NCBI RefSeq assembly: GCF_963678635.1
Contig: NC_087063.1
Coordinates: 83,933,574 to 83,997,573, forward strand
Length of the DNA: 64,000 bases
Reading direction: 5' to 3'
Origin: Symsagittifera roscoffensis
Lineage: Eukaryota > Xenacoelomorpha > Acoela > Convolutidae
A program made the position numbers and the translations under genes. The notes beneath the pieces were generated by a model, which was not told the DNA's origin, did not search any database, and worked only from the letters and a program-made list of their open reading frames with translations. Positions 1 through 11,379 of this stretch are shown here, piece by piece. Positions within the stretch are counted from its first letter, which is position 1. Each line of letters opens with the position of its first letter.

Positions 1-1255
1 CATGACATGATGAGATGCACATATACTTTAAAAGTTTTATCAAAGTTTGACATTTGATAAAATTTTACAAAACCCAATTTAATCTCAAGAGCTAAATTGG
101 ACCACAAGCACCTCAAAAAATTTTTTTAAAGAAAAGCTGAGGTGGCGTTATCCCCCACTTAACTTTATAGGATCGTTTTTCTCGCAGCAGTCACATATTT
201 TTGACAAACCATTAAATATAAAAATCAACTATCCAGTCCTATCCAGGGCCTCTAACTGCTCTTGTAAGTTCCAACTATCACTTTTCTAGCAAGAAGCTTT
301 CGCTATCTATTCTCTTCGGCCAAAATTTAGAGAATCATTTTTTTCATCAAACAGGAACTGCTAAGTCAAAATCCTGAACAAACTAAAACAATGAAGAAAT
401 AACACCATGTCGATTAACTATCATAACTTCAAAGAGATACAAGAGTAAATGTGGCTTCTCATGTTAGATAATTTCAATGCATGTTTGTTGAAACAAGTTG
501 TTGCCATTTTTCTGTAGAATTGAAACTATAGAAAAATATGTCATATTAAAACCCTTTAAAACATGATTCTAACATGTTTTAAGGGTCGAGAAAAACCGGT
601 TTGAAAATTTTCATTTTTCGTCTAATTTCGAGGAAATAAGGTGAGCGAGCAGGCTTATTTTGTTTTTCAAAAAATTTACCACAAACAATTATCGGAATGG
701 GTCGAATGATTTATTATGTTAAGGCTCTTTGAATCCTGATTCGAATGAAATTCACAACATTTTCAGAATTTGTTCCAGTGTTGAGAAAAACCGGTTTGAA
801 ATTTTTGAGTTTTGGTCCAATTTTGAGAAATTAAAGCAAGCGAGCAGGCTTTTTATAGATGCATACGCCATGAAGCTTTAATAAAATTATTTTTTGAAGT
901 TATTTAGCGCCAGTTTTGGAATAGAAAAAACTTCAATTTCCTAAAAAGCATAAAAAACGTTTTTTTTAGGTAAATGGTCGGAACATTTTGAGCTACTTGC
1001 ACAGCAACCAGCTATCCTTTTATAAATAATTTGTTGTTTTTTCCCCACTCAAAGTCAAGTACAACAAATAATCATCGGACTGGGTCGAGTGACATATCAA
1101 TCATTTTAAAATTTTAAAACATGATTCTAACATCAAAAAATTTGCAAAAATTTGTCCCTGAGTTGAGAAAACCTCTGTACAAATTGCAAAAAAAACGGCT
1201 ATCCTTGTTGTGAGATTACTATAATTTTTTCTCTTCCTTTTTTAAATAATTTATG
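1..1255. other. AT-rich non-coding DNA with a dispersed repeat
   Basis: No coding region is visible. The part from about 570 to 1175 holds three related blocks. Each carries a GAGAAAAACCGGTTTGAAA-like core or the related 'gagttgagaaaacc', and the first two end in GCGAGCAGGCTT. A further segment, GGTCGGAACATTTTGAGCTA, lies at about 975. The same elements, in the same order, recur near 61.7-62.2 kb, so this is an interspersed repeat family rather than unique spacer DNA. Confidence 0.6.
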
Positions 1256-1261
1256 TTTATT
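1256..1261 (-). promoter_or_regulatory. Putative poly(A) signal of the mS29/DAP3 gene
   Basis: The plus-strand bases read TTTATT, which is AATAAA on the minus strand. It lies about 75 nt beyond the stop codon of the mS29 gene, a normal distance for a cleavage signal. The motif is common by chance in AT-rich DNA. Confidence 0.45.
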
Positions 1262-1336
1262 TTGCTTGATCTCGATCTCTAATCCGCTCTAATAAAACTG
1301 TCATCAATAACTTCTTTTTGTATTATTTTTGTATTT

Positions 1337-2773
1337 TCACAATAAACAACAGATGTCATACAGTCTGGCAGGGTTTCTGTTTGATAAAAATGACAACTGT
1401 TCAATTTGCTCTTGAGTTTCTATATTTTCAGTTTGTAGCCATTTCTGGTCTCTGAAGAAAGCAATTTGATTTCGTAATTCATCTTTATTGTAATTCGGTA
1501 CCTCAATTGGTATAAAAGGCATCAAATAGTTGAAAGCATCTATTCCTAAAATCGATCGTGGTGTTATATCCAGAGGCTTCAATTCCGAAGCTCTAACAGA
1601 GGCAATGACAACTCCATTTTTCCAATTTTTATCCAACAATTTGCGGAACCCACAAACTAATTCCAACTCCTCGGCTTTTAATTTTCGAATTGAATCTCTG
1701 TTTTCAACCCTCTCGCCAAATGGTTTGCTGAATACTCGCGGATCCAGGATAGGGGACCGCCCAAACAATCTCTGAACTTCGTCCACAATAACAGCAACCT
1801 TCACTGTGCCTTCGTTCGCAAGCCGTATGATTTCATCTATTACGACTGCTGCTATTTTCGAAGCTCTTCTTGGTCGCTGCTTGGCAAACTCGCAGAGTGA
1901 CAGCAATGTTGAGCCATTTGTACTTACTTCATCCACGCCCCATATGTACTCTTGGTTTGTGGTCAATTTCGCCAGGTACTCCTTGGTCGGCTCAACAGCC
2001 AGCAGTTGAGATATCCACTGGACCGCTTTATCAGGCTGATGTCCTTTAGCATTCATATCAATATTACCGTCTTCGTCTGATTCAAATAAAACTTCCTGCC
2101 ATCCATGCAAAGTATTTCGAAGATCTGTTATTGGGATTACAAGGTAGTTTTCAGTGCAAGCATAATGTTGTAAATGCATCAGACAAGAGGTTTTGCCACT
2201 TCCTATTTTCCCATGAAACAAGATTTTAGTGGGTGGCTTCTCCAAATTGACATGACTGACGTAATGAATTGCTTCCAAAGATGGTTTTCGGATCATCAAA
2301 CATAATTTATTGAAAACTTTTGCGTCAGATGCTTGCATTGCTGAAACGAGCAGTCCATTGCCAAAATACTTTTCATAGTCGTTCTTCGGAACTTGGTAAA
2401 ATTTATGAAGAATTTCTGTCGCGTGAAACGAAAAATGATCAGAAGCATTATACGCAGTGCTCATAGGTTCTTTGGGTAGGTCAGATGAACTGTCATACAC
2501 AGATGGCAGCACTTTGTAGTTAAATTTTTCAAAGACTTCGTCAGAAGTCGCTGTTTCTTCTATTACTTTCCGTTCTTTATCATGCACTTTATTCTGTGCA
2601 TCTATTGTTTCTTGAAAAAGAGCTTCAAACTCATCTTCAACGCCAGAGGAAACTGTACTCGAATATCTCGAAAAAATCTTTGATGCTATGGTGGTCATTT
2701 CCGAGGTTTTTCTTCTGCTGGTGGTTCTATGAGTACAACATCTACGCAAAGCAAAGGAGTTTAATTTCAACAT
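1337..2773 (-). CDS. DAP3: Mitochondrial small ribosomal subunit protein mS29 (DAP3), single exon
   Basis: This 478-residue protein is a P-loop GTP-binding subunit of the mitochondrial 28S ribosome. The Walker A loop is at about residues 188-195 (GKIGSGKT) and a Walker B-like segment at about 326-338 (VAVIVDEVQRLFG). The C-terminal part follows the DAP3 pattern, with LDKNWKNGVVIAS, a FIPIEVPNYNKDE stretch and FLSNRNPARL near the end. The N-terminus is rich in Arg, Ser and Thr and poor in acidic residues, as expected of a mitochondrial import signal. The start chosen is the only ATG between the upstream in-frame stop (2861-2863) and the conserved body; the open frame upstream of it lacks ATG. 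There is no intron, stop or frameshift, and the length is close to the usual size of about 400-480 residues. Base composition is AT-biased like its surroundings. It could be a functional retrocopy or simply an intronless gene. Confidence 0.93.
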   Translation of the reverse strand: MLKLNSFALRRCCTHRTTSRRKTSEMTTIASKIFSRYSSTVSSGVEDEFEALFQETIDAQNKVHDKERKVIEETATSDEVFEKFNYKVLPSVYDSSSDLPKEPMSTAYNASDHFSFHATEILHKFYQVPKNDYEKYFGNGLLVSAMQASDAKVFNKLCLMIRKPSLEAIHYVSHVNLEKPPTKILFHGKIGSGKTSCLMHLQHYACTENYLVIPITDLRNTLHGWQEVLFESDEDGNIDMNAKGHQPDKAVQWISQLLAVEPTKEYLAKLTTNQEYIWGVDEVSTNGSTLLSLCEFAKQRPRRASKIAAVVIDEIIRLANEGTVKVAVIVDEVQRLFGRSPILDPRVFSKPFGERVENRDSIRKLKAEELELVCGFRKLLDKNWKNGVVIASVRASELKPLDITPRSILGIDAFNYLMPFIPIEVPNYNKDELRNQIAFFRDQKWLQTENIETQEQIEQLSFLSNRNPARLYDICCLL

Positions 2774-2863
2774 TGCCGATCCGGAAACAGAAAAAATCAA
2801 AGAAACGGCAATCTGGAAAACTTTTTGCGGAAAGCATTTAATGGAAGAAAGCTGTTTAACTCA

Positions 2864-3155
2864 GTTGAGGTCCAGGAACATTGAATTAAAAAAAAAAAAT
2901 TCAAACCTTGTCGCGACTACGTTAATGATAGAAACATCAAATTACTAACAATGATTTTTGTGAATCTACACATTTTTTCTACACTTTATCTTTTACACTC
3001 TACGGTAGTTATTAATCTGAATGAAAATGGTGTTTTGTAATTAGGTTTGTTGGGATAGGGACAGTGAGACAGCTCTTGGCTTCTTTTTTTTTATGAAAAA
3101 CTTGAATTAATCAAATATAAAAACAAAATAAAGCGTTAACGCTATCGTCTAAAAA
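2864..3155. other. AT-rich spacer
   Basis: Spacer between the mS29 gene and the neighbouring retroelement fragment. It would contain the mS29 promoter and 5' UTR; no distinct motif is recognisable beyond poly-A tracts. Confidence 0.4.
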
Positions 3156-4166
3156 TTATAAATAGAATATCTCATCAAGTTTGTCATAGACTCTAATCGT
3201 GCCCAAAACGCAGGCGGCATTGGCTGATTGTATAGCCATTGAAAGCCGCTGTCTAAGGAATCCTGAGGCTCGGTCGTCGTTTGTAAGGGATTTAATGAGC
3301 CTTCCGAGCTTTTTGATAAAGGAGGACGTGTTCTTACTGCACTGTCCTTGTGTTGTGAAAGCAACAGCTTGGAAAATATGTCCTCGCCTTGTGAGTTCTT
3401 CATACTTCGCGTTCTTTAAGGTTTCTGCAGACTCAGCTGTCCCAGAGGGATCTCCCCTAGAGGGTGCAAGGGCATCAACAATAGTTGCATCCCAGACAAG
3501 CGTTTGTCCTCTCTCCCACGGAACTAAAGTAGCACCGTCTGGTCTCTTGCCGTCAGACCGACACATTCCAGGGGGTTCCAGAACGGAAGGGTAACCCGCT
3601 AGGGCCAATGTTCGTTTGATAATGTTGTTGACCATTGTGTGTCTGGCGTGCCGGCCAGCACTTTTCCGGCATGAAAGACCATGAAGGCCTGAATTGTCTA
3701 CAGTCGAGCCACAAACACAACGGTGTGTGGCACAGACTGGACTGCCTAAACGAGTGGCGACGGCAATTCTCAATTGACTGTCTGTTAACTTCAGCCCTAG
3801 AGCTTGCGATGGAAGCGCGTTAATCCATGCTGCTGCTTCCTTGCCTTGAAAGGCCATTAGTCTCTTTCGGTTGTTGTTGTCTACCAAAGTGAGAGTGGTA
3901 GCTAGCATGTGTTTAAAGGCGGGACCTGTCCAATTGCTTTGAACGTGTGGATGGACGGGCCGTTCGACACAGTTACTCTGTTGTTGCCACTTCTCAAAAG
4001 CCTGTCCGATCGTGACTGGAACATTCACCAATCCGTCTGGTAGGATAGAGGCAATAATAGTCCGGCAACTCTCCGCTGAAGCTAAATAGGCAGATGGTGC
4101 AGTGATAAATGCCGAACTAATACCCAAGCCTCCCAGAGTGGATGGCTTCTTTTTTATAGAAACAAC
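3156..4166 (-). pseudogene. C-terminal fragment of a non-LTR retrotransposon with RLE-type endonuclease
   Basis: The frame is open from a stop at 4167-4169 down to the stop at 3156-3158. The reading starts at a break, not at an ATG, so this is a 5'-truncated copy. It begins with GGLGI, typical of the segment just after the reverse transcriptase. In the middle is a zinc-binding arrangement (CVCGSTVDNSGLHGLSC: Cys-x-Cys, His, Cys), followed by an Arg/His/Asn helix. A PD-(D/E)xK nuclease signature follows: RPDG, then WDATIV, then KNAKYEEL. This order is that of restriction-like-endonuclease elements (R2/R4/NeSL type), where the nuclease nicks the target for target-primed reverse transcription. 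The region is near 50 % GC, well above its neighbours. The surviving frame of about 336 codons has no internal stop, so the copy is fairly young despite the truncation. Confidence 0.75.
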
Positions 4167-4179
4167 CTAGTGCTGAAAA

Positions 4180-4309
4180 TTTTTAGTTAAGATTTGCCAG
4201 TTTGAAGCTATTCGTTATGATATCTCCAAAAGATATTTTAAAAAGAAGGATTGCAATGAATTCTCCAATCATCCTACTTTTTCCTTGAACAGCTGAAAAA
4301 CAATCTTTT
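4180..4309 (+). pseudogene. Left part of a decayed non-LTR reverse transcriptase, interrupted by element 1
   Basis: Read in the frame that continues across element 1, this piece gives ISPKDILKRRIAMNSPIILL, one stop, then TAEKQSF. It leads directly into FPQKLKKAIVTPIYKKED on the far side of the element at 28710. The joined order (…P..ILKRRI…FP..LKKA.V.PIYKK.D) is the start of the RT domain of LINE-type elements. The fragment is short and contains a stop, so alone it would not be recognisable; the match depends on the continuity across the 24 kb insertion. Confidence 0.55.
4306..4309. repeat. Target-site duplication TTTT, left copy (element 1)
   Basis: The four bases before the LTR terminus TGTGACATTC match the four after the right LTR end (28706-28709). 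A 4-bp duplication is usual for Ty3/Gypsy integrases. The sequence is low complexity, but removing the element restores a continuous RT reading frame, which supports it. Confidence 0.6.
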
Positions 4310-5244
4310 TGTGACATTCGACCAGAATGGACAAAATGCAATCTCTGCAGATTTCAAATTTTTAGCAGTGAACCTTCCGAGTTAGTGATTTTGAAGGATT
4401 AACGACGTTATTCGGATGATTAGTAGAACGGTGAAGGTCAAGATATTCTAGTATTTTGAAATTTTAAATTTTCGAAGTGATGACGTACTATTTCTGAGAA
4501 ACGTCAGAAAACGGCCATTTTGGCAGAAAAGCTGAAAAGCAACAGAACAACATTAGTAGCGATTGCGAGAAGAACGAAAGTTGTGATTGAAAAACGACAA
4601 AGAACCACGGAGTTAACTGAGAACGTTCCGAGTTGCAACTATTGTGTCTCTACAATAGTTGCAAGGCCGTTGCGAACAACGGTGAAGAGTGGAAGACAGC
4701 CTTCCGGGTTACGGAGAGAAGTCAAGTTTAACGTGCTTGATTCAGTGGATTCAAGAACCCGGAAGGGTTTCGGGACTGAAACTTTTATCCGTTTACATAA
4801 ACTTTTAGCTTCCTGTCATGTCCTGAATTGAATTTAATTAACAATTGGATTCATTTTGATAAGGATGAGAAGCTAGGAGTTGGGGGAAAGGGTCGATCCA
4901 TCTTCGATGGAGATGGAGATGATGATTTTTATCTACTGAACAAAAACAATAGTAATATAATAAATAGTAGTAGCCCTGTTTTTAGGAGTGACCTCGTGGT
5001 CTGGGGATACTGAGACCCAGCCATGAGCTCACTATTTATGCATGCAATTAAGTTAATTTGAGTGTTTTGACCGAAGCCGAAAGCAGTAACGTTTTTTGTC
5101 GACCCGATGTTAGAAAGGACCACCGAAAGTACTGGCTCGGTAGAGACGGTGAAAAGCATGCAAAGCTCTGTTTAGACGTTAGCCAGTCGTCTTAAGACTT
5201 AGTTTTGTTTTCCGTCGATATGTATCTTCCGGGCGAATTTTACA
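4310..5244 (+). repeat. Left (5') LTR of element 1
   Basis: 935 bp, TG...CA ends. It contains a TATA-like AATATAATAAATAG at about 4953-4966, close to the point where the internal duplication starts, followed by a long stretch repeated at 11980-12259 and in the right LTR. Compared with the right LTR it has an extra GGAGAT unit near 4915 and isolated substitutions. Confidence 0.9.
4953..4966 (+). promoter_or_regulatory. TATA-like element in the left LTR of element 1
   Basis: AATATAATAAATAG lies in the middle third of the LTR, where a U3/R border would be expected, and is also present in the right LTR. The duplicated segment begins at its downstream edge. That transcription starts just downstream is an inference. 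Confidence 0.3.
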
Positions 5245-8149
5245 TACTTGTTTTTATAGCGCTCCTGGGTGTTATTCTTTTTTAACATCATGACCGGCAG
5301 AACCGTTAACGAGCATTCCGCGCCGAGCGGATGCTCACATTAACGCCCTTAATAGGCCTAAACTGCCGTGGCGGAAGGGTAGTTCGGAACGCGGAAGCCT
5401 TCCGGATTACCGTGAATAGCTTTTTAACCTAGTTAAGACCGAAAATTCACGAATCAGGAAGGGTGGGTGGATCGGCCATTCCCTCGTTTCCTGAGAGGTT
5501 TGTGACCAAAAACACTTAATGATATATATAAAATCAAACAAAAAGTAGTATAGTACCAAAGAAAAACAAAAAACATAAAAAATAACCGAAAAAACCAAAA
5601 ACAGTAAAAAAGTAAAAAAAATCAGTAGAAATCATCCCCCCAGACAAGATGTGATCCGACCCTCCCGTTTGTTTTTGATAGATATATTGTTGTTACAGGC
5701 ATTTATACCAGTCAGGATCGTTACGATCAGTTTTGTAGCCCGTTTGTGAGGCTTGTACTGTAGGGTTATTTGAGCATTTAAGCACGTTAATGATAAATTG
5801 CGCTCAATTCGGAAGGGTCTTGGGAGAAGACTGATCCGGCAAGCAGTACAAGGAGCAACAAGAGGGGGCTCAACGACAACAACAATCGACTGTTGGGTAT
5901 CGTTAACAAGTTTTGTGTCCCTTTTGGTGCAAAAAGTAAGATAGTAATCTGTGGGGGGCTCGACAGTGCTGCACTGTAGTGACCCCTCACCGAACTGCGA
6001 ATATCCGAGTTAAGCACCTTAATTCGGATATTAAACAAACCCGGAGGGGTATAGTATTACTAATATTATTACTAATATAGCCTATATTAATACTCTTATA
6101 CCGTTTTTCAGTGAAAAACACAGAAAGCAGACCGTTTTTAGGGTCAAAATAGCGATATTTTGATCCCCCCACAAGTCGCGATTTTTGAGATATCGATATT
6201 TTTTGAAACGGAAAAAAGCACTAAGTTAGTTTGTTACATCGTGACTGCACTACCATAATAGATAGAACCGGTTAAGTTTAGTTCGAAAGAGGTTGGAACT
6301 ATTTTGGTACCGAAAACCGAAATTTCGTGATTTTTGAGAAAACGAAACACTATAAATTCAGAAAATTTTTTGAAATTTTTGAGTTAGAACAGTAAAAATA
6401 GTTGTCCGGACAACTTCCACTAGTGAGTCTACAAGTTTTAAAACCCGCTACCCGAAAGCCTTCTGGGTTGCAGAGAAATCGAACTTAACGTGTTTGGTTT
6501 GGTGGATTCATCAATCCGGAGGGGTACAGGTAGCATAGTTTTTCGCAAATTTTTTCAACTAAAGCGTTTTAGATCGGGTCTTTTGCATTGAACTAGAAGA
6601 GCATAGGCCTTCTGAGCTCGGATCAATAATTTTTAGGTCGAAAGGACCAGAATTGCGGAAAAAGTTAGGCGGAACCTATAAAAGAGAAATTTCTCGACTT
6701 TGGAAAAAAGACGTTTTGGTTAATAACTTTGGAACTACTAGGCATATCGAGTTGATCTTGGTACCAATAGATCAGAAATTAGCTGAGCTTACTGATAGGG
6801 ACAAAAGGTTTTTGGAAAAGTAAGCGTAAAAATTTTTTGAGATTGTTTTTAGCAAATTCCTCAATTTGGAAGGGTACACCCTTCACGTTTTATAAATTTT
6901 TTTTAGAAAAGCCCTTATACCCCTACCAAAAGGTAATAACGATTGAATTAAGCAGCTTAAGACAGTTCTAGACAAAAAGAGAGGGCTAAAGGCAAAAGAA
7001 GACCTTAACAGAGCCGAAATTAGGCAAGTGATAAGACCCTTCACCGTTAGTGTGAATTGTCAAATAAGAGGCTTAACTTCAATCCGGAGGGGTCTAGGAA
7101 AGGATCATATACCCTTCCCAGTTAATTCAAACAGCATAATAGCATCGCAGAACGTATCCGGAGGGGTATAGGTTGAAAGAAGGAAATCTCCGAAAAGCTA
7201 CTTTTACAAAACCGGAGGGCTCCAAATCCGGAGGGGTCTTATATTAACTAACTCAGAGGGGTCCAAATCCGGAGGGGTCTTATATTAACTAACTCAGAGG
7301 GGTCCCAATCCAAAGGGGTCTAGATTATGTTAGTCCGGAAGGGTCCTATTTGTGCCAATCCGGAGGGGTATTATTTTATTAAAGGACTTAGGTAGACGGA
7401 AGAAAGACTAAAGGGAGAGGTATTAGGTTATTAGCAGACAGGCTAGGAATCAGTGACTTGCCTTTCAATAAGAACCAGACCAAAACAAAACAGGTCCGAA
7501 CTTGGATATTCGCGACACTAAGTCTAAACTAAAAAGAGCGTAATTCATTGGTGTGGATTGAAACCCAATACGTTTTTGTGAAAAGTGACTGCCCTGAGGG
7601 TTTTAGTAGGTCTAGCTCGGGCAGTCCGAAGGCAGATAGGTAACACAGTACTTGGTGGGTGCAATAGACGCCCGCTTGAGAAAATTACTGCCTTCAAAGT
7701 TTTGTCTGTTTGGTGCAGCACCAAGCAGGGAAAGCTTTTTCTTTAAAAAAAACAAGTTCGGTTATTGTACTGCGACCGACTAAAAGTACAGGACACACAC
7801 GTTTTTTTTATAGAGATATTCATATTCTGTCATTATATATATATATGTTTTTTGTTTTGATTTTAAATCAACATAAACTGTGCTTGATTGATTGGGTAGT
7901 GAGTACACTATCTTTTAAATTGACTGATAACATCATATTGTGCTAGTTTCCAAATCTTACGACCGATAATCGGTTAGTGTGAATAAACTATATACAAACT
8001 GTACTCTGATAACATACAAGGATTCGTGGTCACTATTTTATAGAATCTTGTGAAATTTATTGTGTTGTGTCATTATTATTGGTAGTCAAACTATAAGATC
8101 ACTAGCAATCGAATTAAGTGTATAGGCATTAAGAAGTGACAAATAGAGG
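5245..8149 (+). promoter_or_regulatory. Element 1 leader, copy 1, with CCGGAGGGGT repeat array
   Basis: 2.9 kb between LTR and gag without a long ORF. The decamer CCGGAGGGGT recurs, usually preceded by AAT or AT, at about 6041, 6516, 7084, 7158, 7228, 7269 and 7360. One-base variants (CGGAAGGGT, CAGAGGGGT, CAAAGGGGT) lie between and upstream. Two 42-bp units containing TCTTATATTAACTAACTCAG are in direct tandem at about 7224-7307. A repeated G-rich decamer in a retroelement leader resembles in layout the protein-binding arrays of some Gypsy elements; the binding protein, if any, is unknown. Confidence 0.7.
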
Positions 8150-8347
8150 ATGAGTCTAGACAAGTCAAGGATACCGAAACGAGGTAATAGCTCTAGGAAA
8201 TTCATACCTGAAAAGCAAAGAAAAACGATGACCGATCTTTTTGTGGATGGATCAAACGAGCCCGGACCGACAAAGGGGAGACGGTTTCAGGCAAAATGGT
8301 GGCAACGAGAAGTCAGAAGACCTCGGAAGAGCGAAAAGAACTGTTAG
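8150..8347 (+). CDS. Small basic ORF overlapping the start of gag (copy 1)
   Basis: 65 codons from ATG at 8150, ending inside gag in a different frame (overlap of about 50 nt). The product is rich in Lys and Arg (for example GRRFQAKWWQREVRRPRKSEK). The identical ORF is present in the second copy (15156-15353). It could be a translated upstream ORF, an alternative gag N-terminus joined by frameshifting, or chance. No known domain is recognisable. Confidence 0.3.
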   Translation: MSLDKSRIPKRGNSSRKFIPEKQRKTMTDLFVDGSNEPGPTKGRRFQAKWWQREVRRPRKSEKNC

Positions 8348-11300
8348 AAGTGGAGGTCAATACGGACCATGCCATGAACGACGACCAAGAAGTACATGGA
8401 CCGGAAGGGAGAGGCAGAAGGCTGGCGAGTGAATCTACTCCGGTAGAACAAGGCCATGATTTTGCCACTTCCACCGGGACATTGGATCGAGAAGAGATGT
8501 CGGAACTGTCCGACATCTCAACTGAAATAGCGGCAACTAGAAGATCTCCGACAGACAACACTATGATTGCAGGCGAAACTGAGAAACAATCAACGTCATC
8601 GTCGTTCTCAGAAAGAATGAGGAACACCTTAGGAAACATCTTTCCATTCACGATGGGAGGGGGCGCAGGAATTGAAGGTGAATCCCAGGAGGAGGAGGAC
8701 AAAGAAGAGCAAGGGGACTTTGGGTCTCAAGTCAGCCTCAATAGTTTGACCCAGGAGAATGAAGCATATGTCGGAAGAGAGACTGGAACCATGGACAAAT
8801 TTGGTGTGGTGACAACGATAAACAAAGAGGCAAACACACCGGGCCAGTCGAGAGGCTTCGCGATTATGACAAATTCAGAGCCGCAAACTGGAGAGAGTAG
8901 AAACAGAGGGCTAGGCAACGCATTGGCGAATCCTGAGGTGAATAAGGAAAAGACGTCGAGGCAGAGAGTCAAGGCCCGGATCTCGACCAGCACGAAGCTA
9001 CCTGGGACCGACAGGGTTACACCGCCACTAGTGACGCCCCTCGTGGATAACGGGGCAGCACTAGGAGAAGCCTTAAACAACATAGTGGACAGTTTAGGAG
9101 AACAAAATGAACAGATGTCCATAAGAATGAGTGAACTAGAAAGGGCAGTTCACATTGAGAGAGAAAGTCTGCGGGAAGAAATAAACCGCAATAGACAAGA
9201 AGTTGGCAGGAGCGAAAAACGCTTGAAAGAAAGAACAGACGAGTTTATGGCGAAGAACTTGTCGCGAATGACAAGAGAAGCGGAACAACGAGAGTTACGC
9301 TTAAGAGACGACATGTAGAAGTTAAGAGTGCAGCAAGAGCAGTCTCTTGGGACTCTTGACACAAAGATAGACGCGATGATGGAGAGGCGAACTCAGGCTA
9401 TCATGGATAGGTTGGACGGGCTACTAAGCAGCAAGAGTGGACCAAAAGATGGAGAACCGAACTCGGGAGGTCCCAGCAGGGAGCCGAGGGTGAACTTCAA
9501 TGAACATCAAAAAAGGAAGACGTATGGATCCACTAGAGACAGGGGCAGTTCATCAGGCTATGCCACAAGGGGTAATGGAACATGGGACCCGAACAGTAGA
9601 GCAAGTTCAACGGGGAACAGACAGACCTCTAATGAACGACCAACGCGAGGCACACATGCGACTGGGAGAAGTGATTCCGGTAACAGGGGGCATGCGATTC
9701 CGGGGAGGAGTCATGTGGGCCAAGCGGGAAACACTCACGGCGATTCGGATTGCAGGGACGCACCGCATACAGAGCCTTTGACGAGGTGTGAAGACCCTCA
9801 GGCGGGACACTCAAGGGATGCTACGGCAATGGCCACAGCATTTGAACCCCTAAACAGGTCTTTGGAGACATTCCTTACAAGGTTATCCAGAACCAATGAA
9901 CGCAGTGAGAAGTCCAGAAGAGTCTTTAAGAAACCAAGATGCTATAAAGATGAATCTGATGGCTGTATTGATACCTGGATAGAGGCAATGAAGCTGCCTT
10001 TCGAGGAAGAGGACTTGTCGGAGAGACAGGAATGCAGTGCGCTCACCAGCAACTTGGAAGGGACAGCCCTGAACTGTGTCATGGCCAAAAAGCAATATCA
10101 GCGTGACACAGCTGAGAAAATCTTCGAAATCTTGTTAAACAGTTTCGGATCAGGGGTGCAGGGGCACCAAGCGATGATGCGCTTCGAGAAACGGAGGCAA
10201 CGAGAAGATGAAACGATAGAGAAGTTTCTCGATGACTTGGAAATGCTGAGAAGACGCAGCCAACCGGATGAGTCAAACCGAAGGATGAACCTGGCCGTAG
10301 CCTCAAAATTCATCGATGGTGTGAAGAATGATGAACTTCGAACGATGCTAGCAACGCATTACACACCACTATCAACCAATGCGCCAACACCAGAGGAGTT
10401 GAGGCTCAAGTCAAAAGAGTATCTTTTGTTGAAACCTCCTCCGAGATCTGGATACTACAAGAACAATTATGGCAATTTTAACAACGGACCTGCAAACCAA
10501 GGGAACAATTGGTACAAACCGAGGGATGATATGGACAAGAGACGCTCTTGTGCCAATTGCAGTTCAACGGACCATCATGTGTCAGCATGCCCAACTTACA
10601 AACAAGGCATGAAAGCAATAGGCTTTAGCCTCGAGGACGAAGATGCGTCAGAATTGGACCATGAGGATTTCATGAGAGGAGTGTTTCTTTTGCAACTTGG
10701 AAGGTCATTTTAAATCAGATTGTCCGCAATTCTGGGATGCAGTGGCAGACATTAAGCATCCAAGACATGAAGAAGCTTTGTCAGGAGTGAAAGCCAACAA
10801 GGCTCGCCTTTTGAGTGAAGCGGAGGCACGCAGAAAGGATAAACCTCAAGAGCTGGCGGCAAAGAAAATGCAAGCGGTAACAGAGGAGACACGTGAACCG
10901 GAACCAGCAACTGCGGCTGATGACTTCAAGATCGATTATAGGGCAGCCGCGAGGGACGCTCTAAATAGAGTGCAGCAGGAACTGGTGACGAAAGAGATCG
11001 AACAAAAAGTGAAACTTGAACTGGAGAATGAGAAACTTCAGGTGCAACTGAATGCCTTCGAAGCAACGGAGTTCGAAGAAACTAAAGCAGTTTGAGCATG
11101 AAACAGTTTGAGCATGAAAGCAGTTTGAGCATGAAACTAAATGTGATCTCCGGTCAGAGGTTCGGCATGGTGCCGCAAGGAAGCAAGATACAGTCGATAA
11201 TTTCAGTGGCTGGACACCAGGTGATCAGAAATCTGAGTGAACCATCCGAGTTCACTTTGATGCATTTGGACACATATGCAGATTATCTGAGGCAGGTGGA

Positions 11301-11379
11301 GCCACGCACCGAGTCGAGAGCTGTGCGAGCACTACTAACGACGGGTGGCCCTCGTATGAAGAAACTTCATGGACGCTAA
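8296..11379 (+). pseudogene. gag of element 1, copy 1 (broken)
   Basis: It begins with ATG at 8296 (VATRSQKTSEERKELLEV) and continues 340 codons to an in-frame TAG at 9316-9318. The N-terminal part is acidic and Ser/Thr-rich and ends in a predicted coiled coil (REEINRNRQEVGRSEKRLKE) that continues after the TAG. The second part (from 9319) has a capsid-like region of the Retrotrans_gag type, with LEGTALNCV and an RRQREDETIEKFLDDLEML stretch. A CCHC zinc knuckle follows (CANCSSTDHHVSAC). A second knuckle is lost because a 23-bp deletion at about 10683 shifts the frame; the downstream parts then appear as separate ORFs at 10697-11095 and 11092-11379. A short triplication near 11090 adds another stop. 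The second copy shows the intact layout of this stretch. Confidence 0.85.

Noticed and set aside
4520..4831. 103-codon plus-strand frame in the LTR of element 1, also present at 27984-28298
   Set aside because: It starts with TTG, lies in U3 of the LTR, and is kept in both places simply because the LTRs are copies. The composition gives no sign of a protein domain.
8313..10313. Several antisense frames of 60-130 codons opposite gag (repeated opposite copy 2)
   Set aside because: Shadows of the coding strand; Ser/Leu-rich composition and identical repetition in the duplicated gag explain them.
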